DNA of 64,000 nt from Gemmatimonadaceae bacterium (GTDB lineage Bacteria; Gemmatimonadota; Gemmatimonadetes; Gemmatimonadales; Gemmatimonadaceae). Location of the stretch: positions 1-64,000 of the forward strand of contig JADZDM010000010.1 of assembly GCA_020851035.1 (NCBI GenBank), in the 5' to 3' direction. Positions 16,054-24,273 of the stretch are shown here, piece after piece (position 1 is the stretch's first letter; the number at the start of each line of letters is the position of its first letter). Both the position numbers and the translations under genes were made by a program. Under the pieces are notes generated by a model. That model saw only the letters and a list, made by a program, of their open reading frames with translations. It was not told where the DNA came from and made no database searches.

Positions 16054-16533
16054 TTGCCGGAGGACCTCCTGAACCGCTCGACACGGGACCTGTTGCTGGA
16101 GGCCGCGGCTGCGGTGGAGGAGATCATCCATGCCGTGGAGTCGCTGCCGGCGCCCGGCGCGCTCCGCGTTGGTGACTGGTCCGCCACCGACGTGCTGGCC
16201 CACGTCACCTTCTGGCACGAGAGCTTCGCCCGCACGGTGCGGGCACTGTCGGCAGGCGCAGTGCCGGATGTGCTGCGTGGCAGCTACGCGGAGCTCAACC
16301 GGCGCGGCGTCGAGCAGTCGAGCGGCGCGGCGGTGGCGGCGATCGCGGCGCGGCTGCGGCAGGCGCAGGGCGTGATCGCGGCACACATCGGCGTCCTGCC
16401 CCCGGGCACCATGATCCCGTACCGGAAGGGCTCGCGCGACTACGCGCCTGACGAGCACCTGCAGGTGGTGCGCGATCACCTCCGGCACCACCGGCGCCGG
16501 ATCGAGGCGGCGCGGCGCAGTTCCGCGCCGTGA
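16054..16533 (+). CDS. DinB-like four-helix protein
   Basis: About 159 residues with DinB/mycothiol-maleylpyruvate-isomerase-like features: an N-terminal helix, W-S-A-T-D-V-L-A-H-V-T-F-W-H and a C-terminal D-H-L-R-H-H helix, whose histidines could bind a metal. Members are thiol-dependent transferases or of unknown role. The start is uncertain. I use the TTG at 16054, near the start of homology, because no in-frame ATG or GTG lies close by and the frame stays open upstream. No partner gene is obvious; the next gene starts 127 bp downstream. Confidence 0.7.
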   Translation: MPEDLLNRSTRDLLLEAAAAVEEIIHAVESLPAPGALRVGDWSATDVLAHVTFWHESFARTVRALSAGAVPDVLRGSYAELNRRGVEQSSGAAVAAIAARLRQAQGVIAAHIGVLPPGTMIPYRKGSRDYAPDEHLQVVRDHLRHHRRRIEAARRSSAP

Positions 16534-16660
16534 GGTCGGGGGCTAGCGTACGTCGTTGATCGCGTGTGGCACGACCCATCACACGCGGTGCGCGTCGGCG
16601 TGCGACCTGCCCTGCCCGCTCTGACGACCCTTATCCACCCCGCACGCCACCGGGAGCACC

Positions 16661-17932
16661 GTGCCGACACGCAGCCTGCCCGTCCGCCCCGACCGGCGCG
16701 CGATCGAGGCGGAGGCCGAGTCACTCCTGGCGGCCATGCGCGCGGGGGATGTGGCGGCGTGCGCGGAGCTGCAGGAGTTCCTGCCAGGGCGGCGCGATGC
16801 CGGACCGCCCACCCTGCACGACGCGCGCGAAGTCCTCGGCCGCAGCTACCAGGGCAGCGGCTGGACGCGGCTGGTGCAGGCCGTCACCCTCGTCGATGCG
16901 ATCTGGAACGACGACATCGACACCGTGCGGGCGCTGGTGTCGGCGCACCCCGCGCTGCTCCACGAACCTGCGCTGATCCGGCGCGACAGCAACTGGGGTC
17001 CGCCCCTCAGCTACGCCGCCAACCTCGGGCGCGACGGGATCATCCGGCTGCTCCACTCCCTCGGGGCGACGGACCTGGAGAAGGCGCTGCAGCGTGCCGC
17101 GTTGCAGGGCCAGGTGGCCACCGGTGTGATGCTCCACGGAATGCTCGGCAGTCCCGTGCCGACGGCGGACTCACTTGGTGGACCGGCGTACACCCTCAGC
17201 GTGCCGGGCACGCAGTTCCTGCTGGGACTCGGCGTGCCGGTGGTGGATGCGTCGGGGGAGCGCACCGCACCGGTGGCCGTGGTGCTGGAAACCGACAGCC
17301 GCAACCCGGCCGCGAAGCATGCGATCCTCGCCGCCTACGAAGCCGCGGGGCTGGCCTATCCCGACACGCCCGTGATGGCGCTGCACCGCGGTCGCATCGA
17401 CCTGCTCGAGGCACACCTGGCACGCGATCCGGCACTGCTCACCCGCACCTTCCGCCACCGCGACATCTACCCGGCCGACATGGGGTGTCGCGATCCACTG
17501 GACGCCACCACCGGCACGCCACTGGACGGCTGCACGCTGCTGCACATGTGTGTGGAGTACGACGAGCTGGAGATCGCGCGCTGGCTGCTGGATCGCGGCA
17601 TGAGCCCCGACGTGCGCGCGCATACCGGTGCCAGCGGCTTCGGGGGATGGACCCCGCTGTTCCACACGGCCGTCTCGCAGCCGAACTTCTGGCTGAACCA
17701 CCAGCACGATGGACGGGGCAGCACCCCCTTCGCGGCGCTGCTGCTGGAGCGTGGGGCCGATCCGCTGGTGCGGGCGTCGCTCTGGAAGCGTCTCCACCCG
17801 GGGCACGGTGACGCCTCACGTCGCGACTACCGCGACGTGACGGCGCTGTCGTGGGGTCGGCGCTTTCACGACCGCCGCTTCGTGAGCGATGGCGCGCTGG
17901 CGCTCATCGCGGCGGCCGGCGGGGTGGAGTGA
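16661..17932 (+). CDS. Ankyrin-repeat protein (423 aa) coupled to a membrane protein
   Basis: The first ~70 residues are a worn version of the module found in the Clp-N fusion (R-A-I-E-A-E-A-E-S-L-L-A-A-M-R-A-G-D). Ankyrin repeats follow, including V-R-A-L-V-S-A-H-P-A-L-L, G-C-T-L-L-H-M-C-V-E-Y-D-E-L-E-I-A and F-A-A-L-L-L-E-R-G-A-D-P. Cytoplasmic, no signal peptide. The start is a GTG at 16661 with GGGAG upstream. The stop overlaps the next gene's start in a GTGA arrangement (17929-17932), so the ankyrin protein and the membrane protein are translationally coupled and may act together. Confidence 0.9.
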   Translation: MPTRSLPVRPDRRAIEAEAESLLAAMRAGDVAACAELQEFLPGRRDAGPPTLHDAREVLGRSYQGSGWTRLVQAVTLVDAIWNDDIDTVRALVSAHPALLHEPALIRRDSNWGPPLSYAANLGRDGIIRLLHSLGATDLEKALQRAALQGQVATGVMLHGMLGSPVPTADSLGGPAYTLSVPGTQFLLGLGVPVVDASGERTAPVAVVLETDSRNPAAKHAILAAYEAAGLAYPDTPVMALHRGRIDLLEAHLARDPALLTRTFRHRDIYPADMGCRDPLDATTGTPLDGCTLLHMCVEYDELEIARWLLDRGMSPDVRAHTGASGFGGWTPLFHTAVSQPNFWLNHQHDGRGSTPFAALLLERGADPLVRASLWKRLHPGHGDASRRDYRDVTALSWGRRFHDRRFVSDGALALIAAAGGVE

Positions 17933-18567
17933 TCCGACGGCTCGGGCGCGCGGTGCGCACGCGCGGCGCAGCGTTCTTCGCGCTGGGATGCCTCGTTTCC
18001 GCCGGCTGCGGGTGGCTGGAGGCCAACTGGCTTTCGATCGCGAACGAGACGTTCCGGCTCGGCGTGATCTTCGACACCCGTCCGCCGTGGCTGGTGGCGC
18101 TCATGACGGCCCTGCGATGGGCACCGTGGGTGGTGCTCGGCGGGCTGGTGGTCGTGCGGCTGGTCCGCGGACCGGTCGTGCGACCGGTGGCGTTCGCGGC
18201 CGGTGTCCTGACGCCGTACGTCGTCGCGCTGGTGCTGGTGTTCGCCGGTCCGGTGTTCGCAGACCGGATGCACCGCACGAGGTTCGAATCGGCGGCGTGG
18301 AAGGCCAACGCCGGAGAGCGGACGGACTGGCCGGCGCGGCTCACCATGGTGGACGACCTGCTCGCGCGACGCCTGCTGGACGGCGTCGGCGCGGACAGCG
18401 TCGTCGCCCTGCTCGGGCCGCGGCGTGAGACGATCTTCAGCCGGGAGTGGGACTACGTCTACTGGCTTGGCCCCGAGCGCGGGCTGATCCGCATCGACTC
18501 CGAGTGGCTGGGGGTGCGGCTGGGGCCGAACGGCCGGGTCTCGGGCGTGCAGATCCTGCGGGACTAG
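17929..18567 (+). CDS. Membrane protein, BamE/SmpA-like tail, unknown function
   Basis: A 212-residue protein with three likely membrane segments (about residues 12-30, 47-72 and 78-105). A soluble tail follows whose V-V-A-L-L-G-P-R ... W-D-Y-V-Y-W-L-G-P pattern recalls the short SmpA/BamE-like fold. The family is not otherwise recognised. Its GTG start overlaps the ankyrin gene's stop by four bases. The ankyrin protein is the only clue to its role. Confidence 0.8.
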   Translation: MIRRLGRAVRTRGAAFFALGCLVSAGCGWLEANWLSIANETFRLGVIFDTRPPWLVALMTALRWAPWVVLGGLVVVRLVRGPVVRPVAFAAGVLTPYVVALVLVFAGPVFADRMHRTRFESAAWKANAGERTDWPARLTMVDDLLARRLLDGVGADSVVALLGPRRETIFSREWDYVYWLGPERGLIRIDSEWLGVRLGPNGRVSGVQILRD

Positions 18568-18691
18568 CCGGACTCGACGGACCGGCGGCCCCACGCGTCA
18601 GGGTTTCCCGCAGGACCCCGCACCGATTCCCCCGACGCTCGTCAGGTGTTCGCGCGGCCAGACTGCGGTGAAGAACTTTCACCCACCGCAG

Positions 18692-19939
18692 ATGAAGACC
18701 CTGATCATCCTTGGCGCGGGCACGGCTGGCACGATGATGGCCAACCACCTGCAACGCGAGCTCGTGCAGAAGGGCGACCCCGGCGCCTGGCGCATCATCA
18801 TCGTGGACGAGCGGGTGGAGCACTACTACCAGCCCGGCTTCATCTTCGTGCCGTTCGACATCTACCAGCCGGAGGAGACGGTCAAGCCGATCGCGGAGTT
18901 CATCCCCGACGGTGTCACCCTGCTCCGCCAGCGGGTCGAGCGCATCGACGCCGCGGCGTCGCGCCTCCTGTTCGACGACGACGTGCCCCTGCCCTACGAC
19001 CTGCTCATCATCGCCACCGGGTGCAAGATCGCGCCGGAGGAGACGGAGGGGATGCTGGGACCGGAGTGGCAGCAGAGCGTCCTCGACTTCTACACGTACG
19101 AGGGTGCGATCGCCCTGCGCGACCGGCTGCGCACCTGGCAGGGCGGCCGGCTGCTGGTGCACATCACCGAGATGCCGATCAAGTGCCCGGTGGCGCCGCT
19201 GGAGTTCGCCTTCCTCGCCGACTGGTACTTCCGGTTGCGCGGCATGCGCGACCGGGTCGAGCTCACCTTCGTCACGCCGCTCAGCGGAGCCTTCACCCGG
19301 CCGCGCGCCGCCGCCACGCTCGACCACCTGCTCGAGGAGAAGCACGTGCGGCTCGAGGGGGACTTCGCCATCGAGCGGGTGGACAACGAGCGCAAGGTGA
19401 TCGTGGACTACGGCGGACGCGAGCTGCCATTCGACCTGCTGGTCACGGTCCCGGTGAACCGGGGCGATGCGGTGATCGGCCGCTCCGGGCTCGGCGACGA
19501 CCTCGACTTCGTGCCCACCCACCGTGCCACGCTCCAGTCGGTGCAGCACGCGAACATCTTCGTGATCGGCGACGCCACCAACGTCCCGGCCTCGAAGGCC
19601 GGCTCGGTGGCCCACTTCGAGGCCGAGGTGCTGACGGAGAACATCCTCCGGTTCGTGCGCGGCGAGCCGCTCCAGGAGACGTTCGACGGCCACGCCAACT
19701 GCTTCGTCGAGACCGGCGACGGCAAGGCGCTGCTGATCGACTTCAACTACACCCACGAGCCGGTGCCGGGCACCTTCCCGTTCCCCGGCGTCGGCCCGAT
19801 GCGCCTGCTCTCCGAGACGCGCATGAACCACATGGGCAAGATGGCCTTCCGCTGGATCTACTGGAACATGCTGCTGAAGGGGCACCACATCCCCTTCGTC
19901 ACCACCACGATGCAGGAAGCGGGCAAGGACTTCTCCTGA
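18692..19939 (+). CDS. sqr: Sulfide:quinone oxidoreductase
   Basis: A 415-residue FAD enzyme of the SQR family. It opens with the dinucleotide motif L-G-A-G-T-A-G-T and has a second FAD motif around V-I-G-D-A-T-N-V-P. Three cysteines match the redox/persulfide positions of SQRs: residue 111 (A-T-G-C), 165 (P-I-K-C-P) and 337 (H-A-N-C). The enzyme oxidises sulfide at the membrane, passes electrons to quinone and makes persulfide or polysulfur. I prefer the ATG at 18692, where homology begins; a GTG at 18668 is possible. It leads a cluster with the DsrC-like and DsrE2-like genes. Confidence 0.9.
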   Translation: MKTLIILGAGTAGTMMANHLQRELVQKGDPGAWRIIIVDERVEHYYQPGFIFVPFDIYQPEETVKPIAEFIPDGVTLLRQRVERIDAAASRLLFDDDVPLPYDLLIIATGCKIAPEETEGMLGPEWQQSVLDFYTYEGAIALRDRLRTWQGGRLLVHITEMPIKCPVAPLEFAFLADWYFRLRGMRDRVELTFVTPLSGAFTRPRAAATLDHLLEEKHVRLEGDFAIERVDNERKVIVDYGGRELPFDLLVTVPVNRGDAVIGRSGLGDDLDFVPTHRATLQSVQHANIFVIGDATNVPASKAGSVAHFEAEVLTENILRFVRGEPLQETFDGHANCFVETGDGKALLIDFNYTHEPVPGTFPFPGVGPMRLLSETRMNHMGKMAFRWIYWNMLLKGHHIPFVTTTMQEAGKDFS

Positions 19940-19977
19940 GCCCGCTGCCGCTCCTGCGCCACGCCCCGGACAAGACC

Positions 19978-20286
19978 ATGGACCGAAGCATCGCCGGCAC
20001 CACCGTCACCGTGAACGAGGAAGGCTACCTCACCGACCTGGCGCAGTGGACGCCGTCGGTCGGCGAGGCGCTGGCCGGTGAGGCCGGCATCACCCTCACG
20101 CCCCGCCACTGGGCCGTGCTCGAGTACCTGCAGCGCGAGTTCCGCAGCAATGCCCCCCTCAGCATCCGGCGGATCGGCAAGAGCGGCGTGACCGACATCA
20201 AGGAGTTCTACCAGCTCTTCCCGGTGGCGCCGCTCAAGACGGCGTCGAAGATCGCCGGCATCCCCAAGCCCGCCAGTTGCATCTGA
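19978..20286 (+). CDS. DsrC/TusE-like sulfur carrier, single C-terminal Cys
   Basis: A 102-residue protein matching DsrC/TusE: G-Y-L-T-D-L-A-Q-W near the start, L-T-P-R-H-W-A-V-L-E-Y-L, and the swinging C-terminal arm K-I-A-G-I-P-K-P-A-S-C-I. The penultimate Cys is present and is the only Cys in the protein. The second arm Cys of true DsrC is replaced by Ser (A-S-K-I-A-G). That is the TusE-like pattern: it carries a persulfide but cannot form the DsrC trisulfide. Placed between sqr and the DsrE2-like gene, it is probably a relay for sulfane sulfur. Confidence 0.9.
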   Translation: MDRSIAGTTVTVNEEGYLTDLAQWTPSVGEALAGEAGITLTPRHWAVLEYLQREFRSNAPLSIRRIGKSGVTDIKEFYQLFPVAPLKTASKIAGIPKPASCI

Positions 20287-20318
20287 CGCGCGCCGGACCA
20301 CCCGCACCAGGGACAGTC

Positions 20319-20801
20319 ATGACGGAGTATGACGGCAAGATCCGCAAGATGATGATCATCCTGTCGAAGGCGACGCTGGAAAACGTCTATGCCGCCTTCG
20401 TGCTCGCCAACGGGGCCCGCATGGAGGGGATCGAGGCGGAGATCTTCTTCACCTTCTTCGGGCTGGAGGCGATCCACAAGCAGAAGCTGGAGCACCTGCA
20501 CACCGCCACCGTCGGCAACCCGGCCATGCACATGCCGACGATGCTCGGCGGGTTGCCGGGGATGGAGGCGCTCGCGACGATGATGATGAAGCGCGAGATG
20601 GAGAAGATCGACATGCCCGACGTGCATGAGTTCCTCGACATCCTGAAGGCCTCCGGCGTGAAGCTCTGGGCCTGCAAGCTGGCGATGGACATGTTCCACC
20701 TCACGAAGGACGACCTGTACGACGATGTCGACGGCGTGCTGACGGTGGGTGACTTCTACCAGCAGGGGTCGGGACTCGGGACGCACATGCTGTTCGTGTG
20801 A
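20319..20801 (+). CDS. DsrE2-like sulfurtransferase
   Basis: A 160-residue DsrE/DsrF/DrsH-fold protein, with a helical Met-rich middle (M-H-M-P-T-M-L-G) and the family cysteine in G-V-K-L-W-A-C-K-L-A-M-D. DsrE2-type proteins move persulfide sulfur between carriers, often at the membrane. It is third in the sqr, DsrC-like, DsrE2-like cluster, with short gaps (38 and 32 bp), so one transcript is likely. A strong hairpin follows the stop. No sulfite reductase, Hdr-like or Sox genes appear in the window. Confidence 0.88.
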   Translation: MTEYDGKIRKMMIILSKATLENVYAAFVLANGARMEGIEAEIFFTFFGLEAIHKQKLEHLHTATVGNPAMHMPTMLGGLPGMEALATMMMKREMEKIDMPDVHEFLDILKASGVKLWACKLAMDMFHLTKDDLYDDVDGVLTVGDFYQQGSGLGTHMLFV

Positions 20802-20813
20802 CCCACGGTCCCG

Positions 20814-20862
20814 ACGCGACGCGGCGGCAGCCCGGATCCCCGGACTGCCGCCGTCGTCGCGT
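20814..20862. terminator. Strong hairpin ending the sulfide operon
   Basis: ACGCGACGCGGCGGCAG (20814-20830) pairs with 20845-20862 with a single bulged base, around a 14-nt loop. It fills the 73-bp gap between the convergent stops at 20801 and 20875, so it can serve both directions. No T-run follows. Confidence 0.6.
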
Positions 20863-20874
20863 ACTGGCGGCGCG

Positions 20875-23800
20875 CTACTTCTGCTTCGCCTCCAGCATGC
20901 GCTCCAGCAGGGCGATGATCTTCTTGCAGCAGGCATCACTCACCCCGCCCCGCCCGCCCGGGTCACCGGTGACGGGGGGCTGCTTGATCGTGCCCTCGAC
21001 GTACTTGGACCGCATCACCTCGCGGTGCACCGGTTCGCCGTCCCGCGTGAAGCCGCTCGCGCGGAAGGTGAACGAATAGGTGCCGGCCACCGCCGTGTGC
21101 GTGAAGAGGCGCGCGTACTCGCCGTCATCGGCATCGCCGTCGTCGTGTGCACCGTCATCGGCGAGCACGATGTTGGTCCACGCCTGGCCGTCGGGCGCCA
21201 CGGCGTCCACGGTGACCGTGCACCCGGTCACCGGCAGCCCCGCCTCGGTGGGCATCCCGGTGAGACGGATCGGCTGCCCGACGCTCACCGGCGCGCCCGT
21301 CACGTAGGCCTGGAGCCGGAAGTTCGACCCGACACCGATGGCATAGCCGAACTCCACCGGTGCCTTGTACTCACCGCAGTCCGCACCCGCGAACCCGATC
21401 GACTTCGGCTTCCGCGGCGGGTTGCCACGGCAGACCTTGCCGTCGTGCATGACGATAAGCTTCCACCGCCCCGCATAGCGCTGGGGCTCCTTGGCCGGCA
21501 TCACGAAGTCGAGGAAGCGGGACGTCTCGGTGAAGCCGCTCCGCATCTGGAAGCCCGGCGGGACGAACCCGCCGTCGACGATCTCACCCGCAGGGCTCTC
21601 GAGCCAGAACGGCAGCCGCAGCCCGCCCAGGTCGTAGATCACGATCATCGCGTTGACGTCACCGTTCAGGATGTCGAACTCGTAGACGTTCTTGTTGCCG
21701 GGATACACCAGGTCCTTCGGATCCGAGATCGTCGAGGCATCGAAGAGATCCATGTAGATCTGCGTGTAGTACTTCATGAGCTGGTACGCCGTGGCCGGCT
21801 GCGTCGGGTCCACCGCGAACCAGTTGCCGCCGGACCCGCTCGAGAGCTGCGCCAGCTGCGACGCGTCGATGTCCTGGCCGGTCCCGAGGCCGACGGCGTA
21901 GATCTTCACGTCCGCCGGTGGCACGAACGGCAGGGTCGCGATCATCACCGCCGGGTTGCCCGGGTCGCGCGCCATGCCACCCAGCACGGAGTAGAACTTG
22001 TTGTCCGCCGGGTTCTTGAACGCCGTGTTGTCCATGCCGTCGGTGAGCACCACCACGGACTTGGTGAGCAGCGCCGGCACGGGCCCGGTGCGCGGGACCG
22101 CGAACTCGGGGATGCCGGTCATCACGCCCGCCGCGATCGCCGTCCAGCCGTTCGGCGTGAGCGGCGGATCCTTGATCGCATCCACCTTCGACTGCTGATT
22201 GCCGGCCGTCACCTCACCGATGCCGAGGAAGGTCGACGCATCGGTGGAGAACCGTGTGCCCGCGATCCGGTTCCCCAGGTCGGGCGGGATGAGGCTGGCG
22301 AACAGCCGGCCGGCCTGCATGGCAGCCCCCATCTTGTTGCCGCCGCCCTGCACCGCCTGCGCCATGCTTCCCGAGGTGTCGATCACCGCCACCGCATCCA
22401 CCACGTTGCCCGCGATCACGCTCGCCGTCAGCGGCAGCGTGAAGCTCGCCGGCCCGTTCGAGGCGTTGTGGGAGTCGATCGTGAGGGTGGCCGTCGCCGT
22501 CTTCGGCGGCGTGTCGTTGGCGTGGAACACCACCACCACTTCCTCCTTCCCGTCACCCGTCTGGCCCCCGCCGCAGTGTTCCTCGGGGTGCACGATGTAC
22601 GACCGGCTGGCCTGCACGTCGGTGATCGACTGCGACGCCTTCATGAGCCCGAACAGCGCGGCGTCGGGGCCCGAGATGCTCGCGGTGAAGGTCAGCGTGT
22701 CGTCACCGGTGTTGGTGACCGTGATGAAGCGCGGCATGCGGTAGCCCTGCCGCACCTCGCCGAAGGCCGGGAACGGCGCCGGCGGCACGGAGATCACGGC
22801 GTTGGGAATGCACCCGTCGCCGAGCAGCGTGATGGTCTTGGTGCCGCCGGGCGTGCCGACCACCGTCACCACGGACGACACGGGGCCTTCCACCGCGGGC
22901 GTGAACGTCACCGGCACCACCTGCGACTGTCCGCACGTCAACGTCCCCGCAAACGCCGGCCAGTCGAACACGCCGCTGCCGGCGGAGACGCTGAAGGCGA
23001 TCGGCACGTCGCCGGTGTTCTTGACGGTGAAGGTCCCGTTCACCGGCGTCCCGACCAGCTTGTGCCCGTAGTCGAGCGGATTCGCCGTGACCGTGAACGC
23101 AGGCTGCGCCGTCTGGGCCTGCCCGCTGCAGACGATGCTGGACGCGCCGTTGGCCGGCGTGCGGGTGATGGGCAGGCTCACGTTGTTGAACGACCCCGCC
23201 GCTGCCGGCGCGAACGTGACCGTCACCGTCATGGACTCGTTCTTCGCGAGCTTGGCCGGGAACGACTGGCTCTGCGCAGTGACGGAATACGGCGCCACCG
23301 AGCCGACCCCGTCGATCGACAGGCAGTCGTCACCGTCGTTCTTGAGCGTGAACTGCTTGGTGGACGTGGGGGCAGCGCAGCCACCGAGCTTCACGGTGGA
23401 GAATGTCGTCGGGTTCGACGGCGTCAGCTTGACCTCGCCTGCCGGCAGCTCCACCGGTCCCGCCTTGATCGCACCGCCGTCCTTGATCTGCACCTTCAGC
23501 GGTGAACCGGCCACGACCTCGCCGATCACCTGGTTCACCGGCGTGAACGGAGGTGGACCACCGAGGATCACGGCGCCGGTGTCGCTCCGCAGGATCGCAA
23601 GCCCGCCGGTGCCCGACGGCGTTGGCGCACCGATCAGGCACACCACACCGTTGCCCAGGCTGGGCTGGAGGAACGGCAGCCCGATCGCCGAGATGAACAT
23701 CACGTTGGTGGAGGTGAGCGACGGCCCGGTGAAGTCCACGATGCTCATCGCCTGGTTGCCGGGGTTCGTGGTCTCCGACGTCAGGATGGCGAGGAAGTTG

Positions 23801-24003
23801 TCGGTGCCGAAGAACTTGTGGCGCACCACCTGCCCGCCCGGCTCGGGAAAGTTCAGCGTGCCGTTCGGGGCGGAGATGGTGACGCCCGACGACGTGTGCG
23901 TGACGGTCCTGCCGCCCTTCGTCTCGGTCGCGTTCAGCCAGGTGCCTTGCGAACTGTTGTCGAACAAGCTGACGGTGGGTGTGCCGAGCGGTGTGCAAGC
24001 CAT
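20875..24003 (-). CDS. Giant VWA protein with Ig-like (ASH/choice-of-anchor) domains
   Basis: A 1042-residue protein. The N-terminal ~180 residues are beta-rich and unrecognised. Several ASH/DUF1573-like Ig domains follow (F-T-L-K-N-D-G-D-D-C; F-T-V-K-N-T-G-D-V-P; V-T-N-T-G-D-D-T-L). A von Willebrand A domain at about 535-735 has a complete MIDAS start (V-I-D-T-S-G-S-M) and V-V-L-T-D-G-M-D-N. Then come a beta-sandwich region and a short C-terminal amphipathic helix with a Cys-Cys pair. There is no signal peptide, although such domains are usually extracellular. AGAGGAA before the ATG supports the start. A metal-dependent adhesion or assembly role is likely. Confidence 0.85.
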   Translation of the reverse strand: MACTPLGTPTVSLFDNSSQGTWLNATETKGGRTVTHTSSGVTISAPNGTLNFPEPGGQVVRHKFFGTDNFLAILTSETTNPGNQAMSIVDFTGPSLTSTNVMFISAIGLPFLQPSLGNGVVCLIGAPTPSGTGGLAILRSDTGAVILGGPPPFTPVNQVIGEVVAGSPLKVQIKDGGAIKAGPVELPAGEVKLTPSNPTTFSTVKLGGCAAPTSTKQFTLKNDGDDCLSIDGVGSVAPYSVTAQSQSFPAKLAKNESMTVTVTFAPAAAGSFNNVSLPITRTPANGASSIVCSGQAQTAQPAFTVTANPLDYGHKLVGTPVNGTFTVKNTGDVPIAFSVSAGSGVFDWPAFAGTLTCGQSQVVPVTFTPAVEGPVSSVVTVVGTPGGTKTITLLGDGCIPNAVISVPPAPFPAFGEVRQGYRMPRFITVTNTGDDTLTFTASISGPDAALFGLMKASQSITDVQASRSYIVHPEEHCGGGQTGDGKEEVVVVFHANDTPPKTATATLTIDSHNASNGPASFTLPLTASVIAGNVVDAVAVIDTSGSMAQAVQGGGNKMGAAMQAGRLFASLIPPDLGNRIAGTRFSTDASTFLGIGEVTAGNQQSKVDAIKDPPLTPNGWTAIAAGVMTGIPEFAVPRTGPVPALLTKSVVVLTDGMDNTAFKNPADNKFYSVLGGMARDPGNPAVMIATLPFVPPADVKIYAVGLGTGQDIDASQLAQLSSGSGGNWFAVDPTQPATAYQLMKYYTQIYMDLFDASTISDPKDLVYPGNKNVYEFDILNGDVNAMIVIYDLGGLRLPFWLESPAGEIVDGGFVPPGFQMRSGFTETSRFLDFVMPAKEPQRYAGRWKLIVMHDGKVCRGNPPRKPKSIGFAGADCGEYKAPVEFGYAIGVGSNFRLQAYVTGAPVSVGQPIRLTGMPTEAGLPVTGCTVTVDAVAPDGQAWTNIVLADDGAHDDGDADDGEYARLFTHTAVAGTYSFTFRASGFTRDGEPVHREVMRSKYVEGTIKQPPVTGDPGGRGGVSDACCKKIIALLERMLEAKQK

Positions 24004-24273
24004 GGCTGTTCCTCTGACGTGTGGGTCGTGGGACTGCGTGCGCTGCGCTGGGTGGGAACGGTCGACGCCGCCTGCGCGTCACTGCGGACATCGCCGTCCG
24101 CAGCTTCAACGCACCGATTGCAGTGGCTGCATCACGACTCATCCGTGGCGCACGGCTCACCCTGCTGCGCGGGCAGCGTGCAGGCACGGCCGTGGCCAGC
24201 GTCATGCCCGGATCCGTCACAGGCGACAAGCACATCCATTGTTCGGCTCGCGGCGGGCGCGGGCGCGGCAGCC

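Noticed and set aside
20749-23505. 918-codon open frame on the plus strand
   Set aside because: It is antisense to the VWA gene, has no domains and arises from GC-rich codon bias.
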